A stretch of DNA of 64,000 bases, from contig NZ_JABBFZ010000003.1 in NCBI RefSeq assembly GCF_012927125.1, positions 1 through 64,000 of the forward strand, given 5' to 3'. The DNA comes from Paraburkholderia antibiotica (GTDB lineage Bacteria > Pseudomonadota > Gammaproteobacteria > Burkholderiales > Burkholderiaceae). This document shows, piece after piece, positions 44,209-53,397 of this stretch; the stretch's first letter is position 1; the number at the start of each line of letters is the position of its first letter. Made by a program: the position numbers and the translations under genes. The notes under the pieces were generated by a model. That model did no database searches. It saw nothing but the letters and a program-made list of their open reading frames with translations, and was not told the origin of the DNA.

Positions 44209-47200
44209 ACGGGAAGCGAGGCCATTCTTTGCGGTTCGTCGTCGGCGTTCTGCGCGTGCTGGCGGCGAAGCTGCGGCGGTACGCGTTGCCGTGCCTCTTC
44301 ACGTTGGGTCTGCTGATCGCGGCTTACGCGCTCTACGGGCCGAGGCTCGCCGGCGTCGCCTGGGCGGCGCGCACGGCTTCCTCCATGGCGACCGGCAACG
44401 CTTCCAGCCAGGCCGGCACTTCTGCTGCGCCCCCAGCCACGACCTTGCCTGCTCATCTGACCGTCGGCGTACTCGAAGACGGCTGGCCGCCGTTCGACAT
44501 CCCGCAGGACGGTCAACTCGCCGGTATGAGCGGCGAACTGCTGCGCGCGCTCGTGGGGCCGGACGTCGTCATCGAGACGAAGGCGTTTCCCGATATGACG
44601 CAACTACTTGCCGCCGCCTGTGCCGGCCAAGTCGATCTGTTGATGAGCGCGGCGCGCACGCCCGAGCGCGAACGTTGCCTGAGCTTCACGGCGCCGTATT
44701 TTCACTCGTTCGCGGCGGCCGTCGTGCGACGCGACGACGATCGCTACGCGAGCGCCGCCGCGCTTACCGGCGCGCGGATTGCGGTCGAGCGCGGTTTTGC
44801 GCGTGAGCGTCTGCTGCGCGACAGCTTCCCGCGAGCCAAAGTCGTTGCGTTCTCGAATACCCGCGAAGCGCTCGGCGCGGTTCTGCGCGGGGATGCCGAC
44901 ATTTACTTCGGTTTCATGCCGGTCGTGCAATTCGAACTGGCCACCGACGCGTTTCGCGGCTTGCGCGTGGCATTCGAGCAGAGCGGCAAGGCGCTCAACC
45001 TGCGCTTCGCGGTCCCGCTCGACCGGATTGCGTTGCGCGATCAACTGAACCACGCGCTCGAATCGATGAACCCCGTCGAGGCCGCGGCGATCCGCTCGCG
45101 CTGGTTGCCCGGCAATTTCAATGCCGCATATGTGCCCGATGTCCCCGGCTTCAGGCTGAGCGAGGAAGAAAAAAACTGGCTGGAGGCGCTGCCGCCGCTG
45201 CAGATCGGCTTCGACGGCGACTGGGCGCCGCTCAGCTATGTCGACGACAGCGGCCGTCCATCCGGTTTGACCGCCGATTACCTCGCGTACCTGAGCAGCA
45301 CGCTCGGTGTCGAGTTCAAGCGCGCCCACGAGGGCGACTGGGCGGCCACCGTCGAAGCGTTCCAGCGCGGAGATCTGGCCATGCTGTCCACGGCGTCGAG
45401 CCACGGTCAACTGCTTGAAGGTGTCAGCCGCAGCCGCGTCTACGAGAGCGATCCGCTGGTGCTCGTCGCACGCAGTGGGACGCCGCCCGCCTGCGCGCTC
45501 AAGGATTTCGCGTCGTGCCGCATCGTCATGTCGCCGCATACGGGCGGCTCGGTGCCGCTTGCGTTCGGTGCCGTGCCGCCCGGGCAGCTCGTCGTCGCGC
45601 CGAGCGTGGCCGACGCGCTACATCAGGTCGCGACCGGCGAGGCGGACATGCTGGCCGGCAACGCGGCCGTCGTCAATGCGCAGCTGCAGCAGGGCTACGA
45701 GGGCGTGCTTCGGGAGTTCGGCACGCTAGGCGAGTCGCATTCGCTGTACTTCGCGGTGCGTGAGGACCTGAGCCCGCTCGTCAAGCTGATCGACCGCGCG
45801 TTGAAGGCCATGCCGACCGCCGAGAGACAGCGCATCCGCGCGAAGTGGGTGAGTGCCGACGCGTCGGGCAACCCGGTGCTGAGCGTGACCGCGATGCGTC
45901 TGCTGCCGGTGCTGATCGGCATCGGCGTGGTGTTGCTGGTCACGCTGCGCGCGTACGTGCTGCTGCAACGCGAGGTCAGGCTGCGCAAGCAGACCGAGCG
46001 GGAGCTCGCGCTGCAGCTGAATCTGCAGGACACGATGATGAAGACCGTGCCTTATCCGCTCGTCGCGCGAGATCTGGACGGGCGCTACATCGCGGTCAAC
46101 GAGGCCTATGAGAAAGCCAGCGGGCTGAGCCGCGAAGCCGTGCTCGGACGCACCACGGCCGAGGTCGGCACCTGGGGCGAGGCGAACAGCCGCATGCTCG
46201 ACGACATGACGCGCGAGATGCTGCATGGCGGCAGCATGGCAAAGGTCGAACTGCAATTCGAGGACAGCGCGGGCGAACTGCGCCACGGCCTGTTCTGGAC
46301 GAGCGTGTGCGACGGCAGCGACGGGCAGCCGGTGTGCATACTCGGCACGATGGTCGACATCACCGACATCCGCCGCGCCGAAATGCGTGCGCGCAAAACC
46401 GAGCGGCGCCTGTTCGACGTCACGCGCTCGTTGCCGGCGGTGGTGTTCCAGTTGCGGCGCTCGCCGGCCGGCGAGTATTCGTTTCCGTACATCGGCGGCG
46501 ATACGCTGCATCTGGTCGGCGACGCGTCGCTCAGGCATCGCGCGCGAGTCGATTTCGAGCGCGTGGCGCAGCCGGACCGCGCGCTCGTGCTCGCCGAACT
46601 CGAGCGCTCCGCCAGTTGTGTGACGCCGGTGCACATGGAATTCCGCCTCGAAACCATGGGGCAGCAGAAATGGGTGCGCGCCGAGCTGGTGCCGCGGCGC
46701 GACGCGGATGGCAGCGTCGTCTGGGGCGGCTACTGGGTCGACGCGAGCATCGAGCGCGCGCGTTCCCAGGAGCTGGCACGGGCGCGCGACGTGGCCGAAG
46801 CGGCGTCGCGCGCGAAAGACAATTTCCTCGCCATGATGAGCCACGAAATCCGCACGCCGATGAACGGTGTGCTCGGCCTCGTCGAAGTGCTGGAACGCAC
46901 GCCGCTCAGCACCGACCAGAGCGAAATGCTCGGTATGGTCAACGAATCGGCGGGCGCGTTGCTGCAGATTCTCGACGACCTGCTCGACTATTCGAAGATC
47001 GACGCAGGACGGCTCACGATCGAAGCCGAGCCGATCGATCTGCGCGAACTCGTCGATAACGCGGTCGGGTTGCTCGCGGCGCGCGCGCATGAAAAAAGGC
47101 TGAAGGTGCGTGTCGAAATCGCGGCCGAGGTGGCCGCGACGCTGCGCGGCGACAGCGTGCGGCTGCGACAGATTCTCTTCAACCTGCTCGGCAATGCGAT

Positions 47201-48785
47201 CAAGTTCACGCCGACCGGCGAAGTGGGCGTGAGCGTGTCGGTGATCGGTCATGACGACGGCACGGGGACGTCTACGCAGACGCTCGAAATGATCGTGCAC
47301 GACACCGGCATCGGTATCGCGCCGGACGTGCAGGCGAGTCTGTTCGAGCCGTTCGTGCAGGCCGAGTCGTCCACCACGCGGCGTTTCGGCGGCACGGGGC
47401 TGGGGCTGACGATCTGTCGCAAGCTGGTCGAGCTGATGAACGGCACGCTGGCGCTGCACAGCGAACCCGGGCGCGGCACGAGCATGATCGTGCGGCTGAC
47501 GATGCCGGTCGTTGCGCAGCACTACGCGATCAGCGGCTTGCGCGGCAAATGCGGCGTCGTGATGGCGAGCGATCCGCGTGTCGGCCGGGCGCTGCTGCAC
47601 TTCGGCAAGGCGCTTGGGCTCGAATTGCGCGGCCTCTCACCCGACGCGCTCGATGCGTCGACGTTGCGCGAGCGAGCGGCGCTGACCGACGCCGATCTGC
47701 TGTTCATTAGCGAGGATGCGGATTTGCCTGAAGGGATCGGCGCGAACACGCGCGTTGTCACGTTGACGGAAAAGTCGAAACCGACCGGCTACCGCATTCT
47801 CGACGACAAGGTGCGCGTGAGCATCAATCCGATTTCATGGCGAGGTCTCGGCGCCGCGTGCACAGCCGCGATGACGGGCCTCGCGTCGCTGGCGCCCCGC
47901 TCGAACGGCGTGCCGCTGACGGCCGAAGGCGTTGCGATGCCGCCGGATCGCGAACGCGCGATCGCGAGCGGACGGCTGATTCTCGTCGCCGAAGATCATC
48001 CGGTCAATCAGGAGCTGATCCGTCATCAACTGGCGTTGCTCGGTTTTGCCTGCGACGTCGCGAACGACGGCGCCGAAGCGCTCGCCGCGCTCGAACGGAC
48101 GAATTATGGCTGCCTGATTACCGATTGCCACATGCCGAACCTGTCGGGCTACGAGTTGACGCGGCGGATTCGCGAAACGGAAGCGAAGCGCGGCAATGCG
48201 CAACGTCTGCCGATTCTCGGCATCACCGCGAACACCGCGCCCGACGATCTGCGTCGATGCCGCGACGCCGGCATGGACGACAGCCTGATCAAGCCGACCC
48301 GGCTCGCCACGTTGCGCGACTATCTGGACCGCTGGTTCGGCGGCGACAGCGCGTGGCAGGGCACGTCGGCGGAGGCGGCCGGTCAACTGCCGGCCGGGCC
48401 GACTATCGAAAGTCCTGTGCCTCAGGCTAGCGTCGCGGAACCGTTCGTGCCGGTCGATCTCGCGCATATGACGCAGTTGTGGGGCAGCGAATCGACGGTC
48501 AAGGTGTTGCTCGACTCGTTCGTTTCCTCGTTGCGTGACGACATGCAGGCGCTCGCGTCGCTGCTCGAACACGCGGAGCTCGCGCGGTTGCGCGAGTGGT
48601 TGCATCGGGTGATGGGGGCGGCGAGCGTGCTGCAATATGCGCCGCTCATCCAGGTACTCGACGCATATCGCCACGACATCGCCGGCAAAACGCCGCAGTG
48701 TTTGCGAGAAGAGGGCTTTGCGCTGATCCACAGCTGTGAAGTGATGTTCGACGGCATCGAGCAGCAGGCAGCCTTGCTCGCGTAG
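44205..48785 (+). CDS. BvgS/EvgS-like unorthodox hybrid sensor histidine kinase
   Basis: 1526 aa from GTG 44205, overlapping the aquaporin stop; an earlier reading from 43914 lies inside the aquaporin. Order: TM1 27-45; two periplasmic SBP_bac_3 (Venus-flytrap) domains about 85-305 and 330-550; TM2 563-588; PAS about 608-725; second PAS-like region about 736-845; HisKA with H880 (MMSHEIRTPMNG); HATPase with NAIKFT, DTGIGI and GTGLGL; receiver from 1256 (VAEDHPVNQ) with phosphoacceptor D1307 (LITDCHMPN); C-terminal Hpt with H1467 (LHRVMGAAS). Phosphorelay His-Asp-His to an external regulator, probably one of the three upstream. Inner membrane; inducer unknown. Confidence 0.95.
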   Translation: MNGKRGHSLRFVVGVLRVLAAKLRRYALPCLFTLGLLIAAYALYGPRLAGVAWAARTASSMATGNASSQAGTSAAPPATTLPAHLTVGVLEDGWPPFDIPQDGQLAGMSGELLRALVGPDVVIETKAFPDMTQLLAAACAGQVDLLMSAARTPERERCLSFTAPYFHSFAAAVVRRDDDRYASAAALTGARIAVERGFARERLLRDSFPRAKVVAFSNTREALGAVLRGDADIYFGFMPVVQFELATDAFRGLRVAFEQSGKALNLRFAVPLDRIALRDQLNHALESMNPVEAAAIRSRWLPGNFNAAYVPDVPGFRLSEEEKNWLEALPPLQIGFDGDWAPLSYVDDSGRPSGLTADYLAYLSSTLGVEFKRAHEGDWAATVEAFQRGDLAMLSTASSHGQLLEGVSRSRVYESDPLVLVARSGTPPACALKDFASCRIVMSPHTGGSVPLAFGAVPPGQLVVAPSVADALHQVATGEADMLAGNAAVVNAQLQQGYEGVLREFGTLGESHSLYFAVREDLSPLVKLIDRALKAMPTAERQRIRAKWVSADASGNPVLSVTAMRLLPVLIGIGVVLLVTLRAYVLLQREVRLRKQTERELALQLNLQDTMMKTVPYPLVARDLDGRYIAVNEAYEKASGLSREAVLGRTTAEVGTWGEANSRMLDDMTREMLHGGSMAKVELQFEDSAGELRHGLFWTSVCDGSDGQPVCILGTMVDITDIRRAEMRARKTERRLFDVTRSLPAVVFQLRRSPAGEYSFPYIGGDTLHLVGDASLRHRARVDFERVAQPDRALVLAELERSASCVTPVHMEFRLETMGQQKWVRAELVPRRDADGSVVWGGYWVDASIERARSQELARARDVAEAASRAKDNFLAMMSHEIRTPMNGVLGLVEVLERTPLSTDQSEMLGMVNESAGALLQILDDLLDYSKIDAGRLTIEAEPIDLRELVDNAVGLLAARAHEKRLKVRVEIAAEVAATLRGDSVRLRQILFNLLGNAIKFTPTGEVGVSVSVIGHDDGTGTSTQTLEMIVHDTGIGIAPDVQASLFEPFVQAESSTTRRFGGTGLGLTICRKLVELMNGTLALHSEPGRGTSMIVRLTMPVVAQHYAISGLRGKCGVVMASDPRVGRALLHFGKALGLELRGLSPDALDASTLRERAALTDADLLFISEDADLPEGIGANTRVVTLTEKSKPTGYRILDDKVRVSINPISWRGLGAACTAAMTGLASLAPRSNGVPLTAEGVAMPPDRERAIASGRLILVAEDHPVNQELIRHQLALLGFACDVANDGAEALAALERTNYGCLITDCHMPNLSGYELTRRIRETEAKRGNAQRLPILGITANTAPDDLRRCRDAGMDDSLIKPTRLATLRDYLDRWFGGDSAWQGTSAEAAGQLPAGPTIESPVPQASVAEPFVPVDLAHMTQLWGSESTVKVLLDSFVSSLRDDMQALASLLEHAELARLREWLHRVMGAASVLQYAPLIQVLDAYRHDIAGKTPQCLREEGFALIHSCEVMFDGIEQQAALLA

Positions 48786-49287
48786 CGTCGGCGATTGCGC
48801 ACGTGTGGTCGTGCGCACCACGCCGGCATTTCAAATTGCCGGCATTTCAACGGCTCGAGGCGAAAAAAAACGCGGCCGAGGCCGCGTTAAAGATTTGGAG
48901 ACACCCTTCGATGAAGGAGTCACTTCTCGCAGGCAGGAGCATACCAGGGATGGGGTGCTTTATTCATTACAAATTGCACAATTAACTCTTTGGATAAATC
49001 GATTAAAACGCGCACCTGACACATTTTAACCCTCTATTTAGGGCCTATTTTGCGAACGTCTGTGCGTGGTGCGCACTTTTTCGCCTGTCGGGGCGTTTGA
49101 ATTCCGCGCGAATCTTTATCGTCTCCAGGCTCGCGCGGCGTCGCGGAATCTGCGCGAAGCCAACGAGAAGAGGCCACGACGATCCCCATCGCGGCCGTCA
49201 CCCGCGTCGAACGATTTGCACTAGTATGTGGAAACCCCGCGCGGTTGACGTGACACCGCGGCGGCGCGTCAAAGTGCGGAGAAGACC
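48786..49287. other. intergenic region after the kinase gene
   Basis: Contains GCCGGCATTTCAA twice (48822-48834, 48838-48850), the terminator and putative sRNA at 48862-48931, an AT-rich segment about 48960-49045 and the upstream region of the CHRD gene. No protein-coding frame is credible. Confidence 0.5.
48862..48931 (-). ncRNA. putative small RNA with intrinsic terminator
   Basis: On the minus strand, AACGCGGCC/GGCCGCGTT (48869-48888) is a perfect 9-bp stem followed by eight T, a canonical terminator with no minus-strand gene upstream to serve. Above it are a small hairpin CTTC-AT-CGAAGG and C/T-rich segments (GACTCCTTC, GTGTCTCC) resembling anti-Shine-Dalgarno seed regions. A -10-like TATGCT at 48938-48943 would start a transcript near 48931; the -35 is weak. 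No ORF. Existence and ends are inferred. Confidence 0.4.
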
Positions 49288-49722
49288 ATGATTACGCTGC
49301 GAAAACTGAATCTGGCCGTGGTGTTGTGGGCGTTGGCGTCGGGCGTTGCGTGCGCGGATACGGTGGCGCTGAAGGCCGATCTCGAACCATCGAGCGAAGT
49401 GCCGCCGCGCGTAAGCCACGGCCACGGCATGCTGAACGCGACCTTCGACACGTCCACCCAATCGCTGCAATGGACGATCACCTACGAAGGCCTGAGCGGC
49501 CCGGCGACCGCCGCGCATTTCCACGGTCCGGCGCCGGTCGGCCAGAACGCGAAGGTGCAGGTGCCGATCGACAAGAGCGCACTCGCGAGTCCGATCAAAG
49601 GTACGGCGAAGCTGACCGAGCAGCAGGTCACCGATCTGATGGCCGGGCAGTGGTACTTCAACGTCCATACCGCGCAGAATCCGATGGGCGAAATTCGCGG
49701 CCAGGTGTTGCCGGCGAACTAG
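49288..49722 (+). CDS. CHRD-domain exported protein
   Basis: 144 aa. Signal peptide (LNLAVVLWALASGVACA, cleavage before DTVAL), then one CHRD domain: LEPSSEVPPRVSHGHGML, LQWTITYEGLSGPATAAHFHGPAP, and the terminal WYFNVHTAQNPMGEIRGQV, which is the family hallmark. Function of CHRD domains is poorly defined; periplasmic or extracellular location expected. ATG 49288 is preceded by GGAGAAG. Monocistronic. Confidence 0.9.
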   Translation: MITLRKLNLAVVLWALASGVACADTVALKADLEPSSEVPPRVSHGHGMLNATFDTSTQSLQWTITYEGLSGPATAAHFHGPAPVGQNAKVQVPIDKSALASPIKGTAKLTEQQVTDLMAGQWYFNVHTAQNPMGEIRGQVLPAN

Positions 49723-49847
49723 GCGTTGTATTGGCGTGGGCCGCTGGCGGACGATCGAAGACCGTCGCCGATTAGAACCCGCCACCCACGCGGCCTGCCC
49801 GCCAACGCACGTACCATGACGGGACTTCAACGAAGGAGCCTGTCCCG

Positions 49848-50822
49848 ATGAGTTGGCAAAGCGCGCTCGCCTGCTGGTATTTGCGCCGGCAGTTCAAGCC
49901 GGAAACCCTGAAGCCGTCCATCAACGTCGAACGGGCGCGAGCGCTGAGCGCGAAGCGCGTGTGGTCGCCCCGCGTGCCGCACGGCTGGCATCTGCGTGAA
50001 ACCTATGGCGCGGCCGATGCCCCGCTGCTCGGCGAATGGCTCGAACGCGTGGATGGCGGCTCGGCCGGTGGCGCCGAACCTCTCGTGCTGTATTGCCACG
50101 GCGGTGGCTATTACTTCTGCTCGCCGCGCACGCATCGTTCGCTGACGTTCGGGCTGGCTACGCGCGCCGACGCACGGCTTTTCTCCCTCGACTACCGCCT
50201 CGCGCCCGAGCACCGTTTCCCGGCCGCGCTCGACGACGCCACCGCCGCGTATCGCCAGTTACTGGCGATGGGCGTCGCGCCCGGTTCGATCGTAATTGCC
50301 GGCGACTCGGCCGGCGGCGGTCTCGCGCTCGCTACGCTGGTCGCGCTACGCGACGCCGGCGAGCCGTTGCCGGCCGGCGCCGTGCTGTTCTCGCCGTGGA
50401 CCGATCTCGCGACGACCGGCGCGAGCCTGCGCACCAACGACAGCGTCGACCCGATGTTCTGTGGTGCGTCGATCGAACGCGCGGCCAAGGTCTATCTGGG
50501 CGATGCGGCGGCCACGCATCCGTACGCGTCGCCGGTCTACGCCGACCTGCGCGGGTTGCCGCCGCTCTTCATTCTGGCGGGCAGCACCGAGGTGTTGCTC
50601 GACGACTCTCGCCGGGTCGCCGACAACGCGCGCGCGGCGGGTGTCGATTGCGAATGCGAGGTGTGGAAGAAGCTGCCGCACGTGTGGCCGATGTTCGCGC
50701 CGTTCATGCCGGAGGCGAACCGCGCGCTCGACCGCGCGGCCGCGTTCGTGCGGCGCGCGACGAGCCGCGCGTCGGCGGCGGCGAGCGCCGCTCAGGCGTC
50801 CAGCGTGACGTCGAGCGTCTGA
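49848..50822 (+). CDS. alpha/beta hydrolase, hormone-sensitive-lipase family
   Basis: 324 aa, no signal peptide. LYCHGGGYYF (HGGG oxyanion hole), VIAGDSAGGGLAL (nucleophile Ser in GDSAGG), LFILAGSTEVLLDDSR (acid residue) and LPHVWPMFAPF (catalytic His). Typical carboxylesterase IV family; substrates are probably short acyl esters. AAGGAG precedes ATG 49848. Its 3' end overlaps the convergent EcsC-like gene by 31 bp. Confidence 0.92.
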   Translation: MSWQSALACWYLRRQFKPETLKPSINVERARALSAKRVWSPRVPHGWHLRETYGAADAPLLGEWLERVDGGSAGGAEPLVLYCHGGGYYFCSPRTHRSLTFGLATRADARLFSLDYRLAPEHRFPAALDDATAAYRQLLAMGVAPGSIVIAGDSAGGGLALATLVALRDAGEPLPAGAVLFSPWTDLATTGASLRTNDSVDPMFCGASIERAAKVYLGDAAATHPYASPVYADLRGLPPLFILAGSTEVLLDDSRRVADNARAAGVDCECEVWKKLPHVWPMFAPFMPEANRALDRAAAFVRRATSRASAAASAAQASSVTSSV

Positions 50823-51631
50823 TAGACGGCCTCGATCGTTTCCTGACCGTACTGCCGCTCCAGTCGCCGCACGGTGAAGTGACCGTGCGCGACCTGCTGG
50901 AAGTGGTCGATAAATACCGTGTTGACCATCGCGCCGAGCACCGCGCCGATCGCCGGAATCGATTTGGCCGCGATCTGCTCGCTCACCTGCACCGAAAAGC
51001 GCGCGGCGATCGCGTTGAGCAGGCGCAGCAGCGCCGCCGAGCCGTGCGTCGCGAAACCCTTGCTCGCCACCTCCGACGACGCCTTCGACACCGCCTGCGC
51101 GAGCGCGCCGCGCATGAAGAAATAGCCGAGGTCGGCGTCGTCGTCCTCGCTCGACGTGCCGCCCATGCCGAGCACGGTCAGGCATTGCAGCTGGGTTTCG
51201 ACCGAGCTCAGATCCTCGCCCTCGCTGCGCGCGATATCGCAGATCGAGCGGAACATCAGCGTGGTCGTGACCGGCAGCTCGACCGGCAGCGCGACGAGGC
51301 CGAACGCGCCGCCGGCCGCGCCGGTCGTCGCGACCGCGAACTTGTGCAGCAGGTTGCTCGGCTTGTCGGGCGCGAGCGCTCGCGCGGCGTCGCGCCGGCC
51401 GAGCGTGCGCAGCGCGATCGACAGGCATTTGCGCAACGCGGCCTGGGTCGCGTCGGAGACCTTTTCGTTGGCGAATGCGGGGATGCGCGACAACAGCTTC
51501 TCGATCGGCGCACCGACGACGCTCGCGAGCTTCATCGTGAGAGCGGGGCTTTCGAGCTGGTGTTTGGCGCGCCGCAGCGCGTTCAGATCCTGCTCCGATA
51601 AGGTTTGGGCTGCAAGCGGACTCGGCTGCAT
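50792..51631 (-). CDS. EcsC-family protein
   Basis: 279 aa from ATG 51631 with GGAGG eight bases upstream; the longer frame to 51706 is not needed. LSRIPAFANEKVSDATQAALRK-type start, then an Ala/Gly-rich amphipathic middle (FAVATTGAAGGAFGLVALPVELPVTTTLMFRSICDIA) and FFMRGALAQ. This matches the EcsC family, named after a Bacillus ABC-transporter-linked protein of unclear biochemical role. Probably membrane-peripheral. Convergent with the esterase gene. Confidence 0.85.
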   Translation of the reverse strand: MQPSPLAAQTLSEQDLNALRRAKHQLESPALTMKLASVVGAPIEKLLSRIPAFANEKVSDATQAALRKCLSIALRTLGRRDAARALAPDKPSNLLHKFAVATTGAAGGAFGLVALPVELPVTTTLMFRSICDIARSEGEDLSSVETQLQCLTVLGMGGTSSEDDDADLGYFFMRGALAQAVSKASSEVASKGFATHGSAALLRLLNAIAARFSVQVSEQIAAKSIPAIGAVLGAMVNTVFIDHFQQVAHGHFTVRRLERQYGQETIEAVYQTLDVTLDA

Positions 51632-51743
51632 GGGCCTCCCTGAAGGCTTCGTGTGATGAGTAATGTGGGGCAGTTTAACGGCGCGGCGCGATGCGTCGCG
51701 GGTCACGCTTAGAGCGTCGCACCATGGTATGATTCCCGACCCT

Positions 51744-51755
51744 TTGACAAGTCAA
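51744..51755. promoter_or_regulatory. candidate MarR operator TTGAC-AA-GTCAA
   Basis: A perfect 5-bp inverted repeat just downstream of the -10-like TATGAT (51728-51733) and 17 bp before ATG 51773, overlapping the expected start of transcription. The efflux pump and the MarR gene at 53398 are in one unit, so autorepression through this site is plausible. Confidence 0.45.
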
Positions 51756-51772
51756 CTTTTGCTCCATCAAAA

Positions 51773-53368
51773 ATGGCTGTCCATACCGCCGCCCATCACT
51801 CGAGTGGGCAAGTTCTACCGTTTCGCGAATCCCTGCTGGCGATGCTCGGCATTTCCTTCGTCACGATGCTGGTCGCGCTCGACCAGACCGTGGTCGGCAC
51901 CGCGCTGCCCACCATCGTGTCCGAATTGCGGGGCTTCGAGCTCTACGCGTGGGTCGCCACCTCGTACCTGCTGACTTCAGTCATCACCGTGCCGATCTTC
52001 GGGCGGCTTGGCGATTACTACGGGCGCAAGCCGTTCGTGATCGCGTCGATCGTCGTGTTCACCGGCGCGTCGGTGCTGTGCGGCGCGGCCAACAGCATGA
52101 TGTTTCTGGTGCTCGCGCGCGGCCTGCAGGGCATTGGCGGCGGGATGCTGGTCGGCACCGCGTTCGCGTGCATTCCCGATCTGTTCCCCGATTCGGTCGT
52201 GCGGCTGCGCTGGCAGGTGCTGATGAGTTCGGCGTTCGGGATCGCCAACGCGGTCGGGCCGTCGCTCGGCGGTTTTCTCACGCAGTACTACGGCTGGCGC
52301 TCGGTGTTCTACGTGAATCTGCCGGTCGGGCTGCTGTCGCTGTTTTTCGTCTGGCGCTTCCTGCCGCATCTGCGGCAGGTCGAGCACACGACCAAGATGC
52401 GGCTCGACTGGCCCGGCGCGGTGCTGATCGCGGTCGCGCTCGGCTCGCTGCAACTGTTCGTCGAATTGCTGCCGAAGCACGGCGTCACGCTCTCCGCGGT
52501 CGCGCTGCTCGGGCTGAGCGTGGCGGCGGCCGTGTCGTTGTGGAAGTGGGAAAAGCGTTGTCCGACCGCGATCCTGCCGGTCGACATGTTCCGCAATCGC
52601 AGTCTCGCCGCGTTGTTCACGCTGGCCGTGCTCGGCGGCTTCACGATGTTTTCGATGCTGTTCTACGCGCCGCTGCTGTTCCAGGGCGGCTTCGGGATGT
52701 CGCCGAAGGAGGCGGGGCTCGTCATTACGCCGCTCGTCGTGTTCATCACGATCGGCAGCATCGCGAACGGGCGCATCGTGTCGCGCGTGAAGAATCCGAA
52801 CCTGATGCTGTATATCGGCTTCGCGATGATCGCGCTGTCGTGCCTCGGCGTCGTCGTCGCGACCCGTTCGATGCCGCAGTGGATGCTGATGTCGTTCATG
52901 GTGCTCGGCGGTCTCGGCCTCGGCTTCGTGATGCCGAACCTGACGATCTTCGCGCAGCAGACCGCGGGCCGCGAACACCTCGGCATCGCGACCGCGCTGA
53001 TGCAGTCGCTGCGGATGATCGGCGGCATGCTCGGCACGGCGCTGACCGGCACGCTGGTGACGCACATGTACCGGAGCGGCGTGCGCAACGCGCTCGATAC
53101 CGACGGCGCGACGCACTGGTTCGCCGATCTCGGCGATCCGCAGATCCTGATCAATCGCGACGCGCAGACCACGCTCGTCGAGCAGTTGACGCACGCGGGC
53201 CACAACGGCGCGATGTTGCTCGAAAGCGCGCGCGAGGCGCTGGTCGGGGCCATCCATCTGGGTCTCGCGATGGCGGCGGTGATCGCGGTCGTTTCCGTGT
53301 GGCAAAGCCGCCGCGTGCCGCCGATCAAGCTGCAACGCAAGCTCGAACCGGTGATTCACGCGGACTGA
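51773..53368 (+). CDS. DHA2-family (14-TMS) drug:H+ antiporter, EmrB/QacA type
   Basis: 531 aa. Motif D1 ALDQTVVGTALPTIVSEL in TM1, motif A GRLGDYYGRKPF, RGLQGIGGGMLVG (motif B) and motif C GPSLGGFLTQYYGWRSVFYVN; about 14 hydrophobic segments in total. Inner-membrane proton-driven export of hydrophobic drugs or metabolites. No periplasmic adaptor gene (EmrA) lies beside it, so it probably works alone. The MarR gene follows after 29 bp and a candidate operator lies in front. Confidence 0.93.
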   Translation: MAVHTAAHHSSGQVLPFRESLLAMLGISFVTMLVALDQTVVGTALPTIVSELRGFELYAWVATSYLLTSVITVPIFGRLGDYYGRKPFVIASIVVFTGASVLCGAANSMMFLVLARGLQGIGGGMLVGTAFACIPDLFPDSVVRLRWQVLMSSAFGIANAVGPSLGGFLTQYYGWRSVFYVNLPVGLLSLFFVWRFLPHLRQVEHTTKMRLDWPGAVLIAVALGSLQLFVELLPKHGVTLSAVALLGLSVAAAVSLWKWEKRCPTAILPVDMFRNRSLAALFTLAVLGGFTMFSMLFYAPLLFQGGFGMSPKEAGLVITPLVVFITIGSIANGRIVSRVKNPNLMLYIGFAMIALSCLGVVVATRSMPQWMLMSFMVLGGLGLGFVMPNLTIFAQQTAGREHLGIATALMQSLRMIGGMLGTALTGTLVTHMYRSGVRNALDTDGATHWFADLGDPQILINRDAQTTLVEQLTHAGHNGAMLLESAREALVGAIHLGLAMAAVIAVVSVWQSRRVPPIKLQRKLEPVIHAD

Positions 53369-53397
53369 TTTTTTGACTTGGTGTTGGACAGCAGATT

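Noticed and set aside
45726..47600. 624-aa minus-strand open frame
   Set aside because: Lies wholly antisense within the hybrid kinase gene and is low-complexity Arg/His/Gln-rich.
48822..48850. Direct repeat GCCGGCATTTCAA twice
   Set aside because: Only two short copies three bases apart; probably a small duplication with no evident function.
51977..53359. 460-aa minus-strand open frame
   Set aside because: Antisense of the DHA2 transporter; composition of a shadow frame (Arg, His, Glu, Gln).
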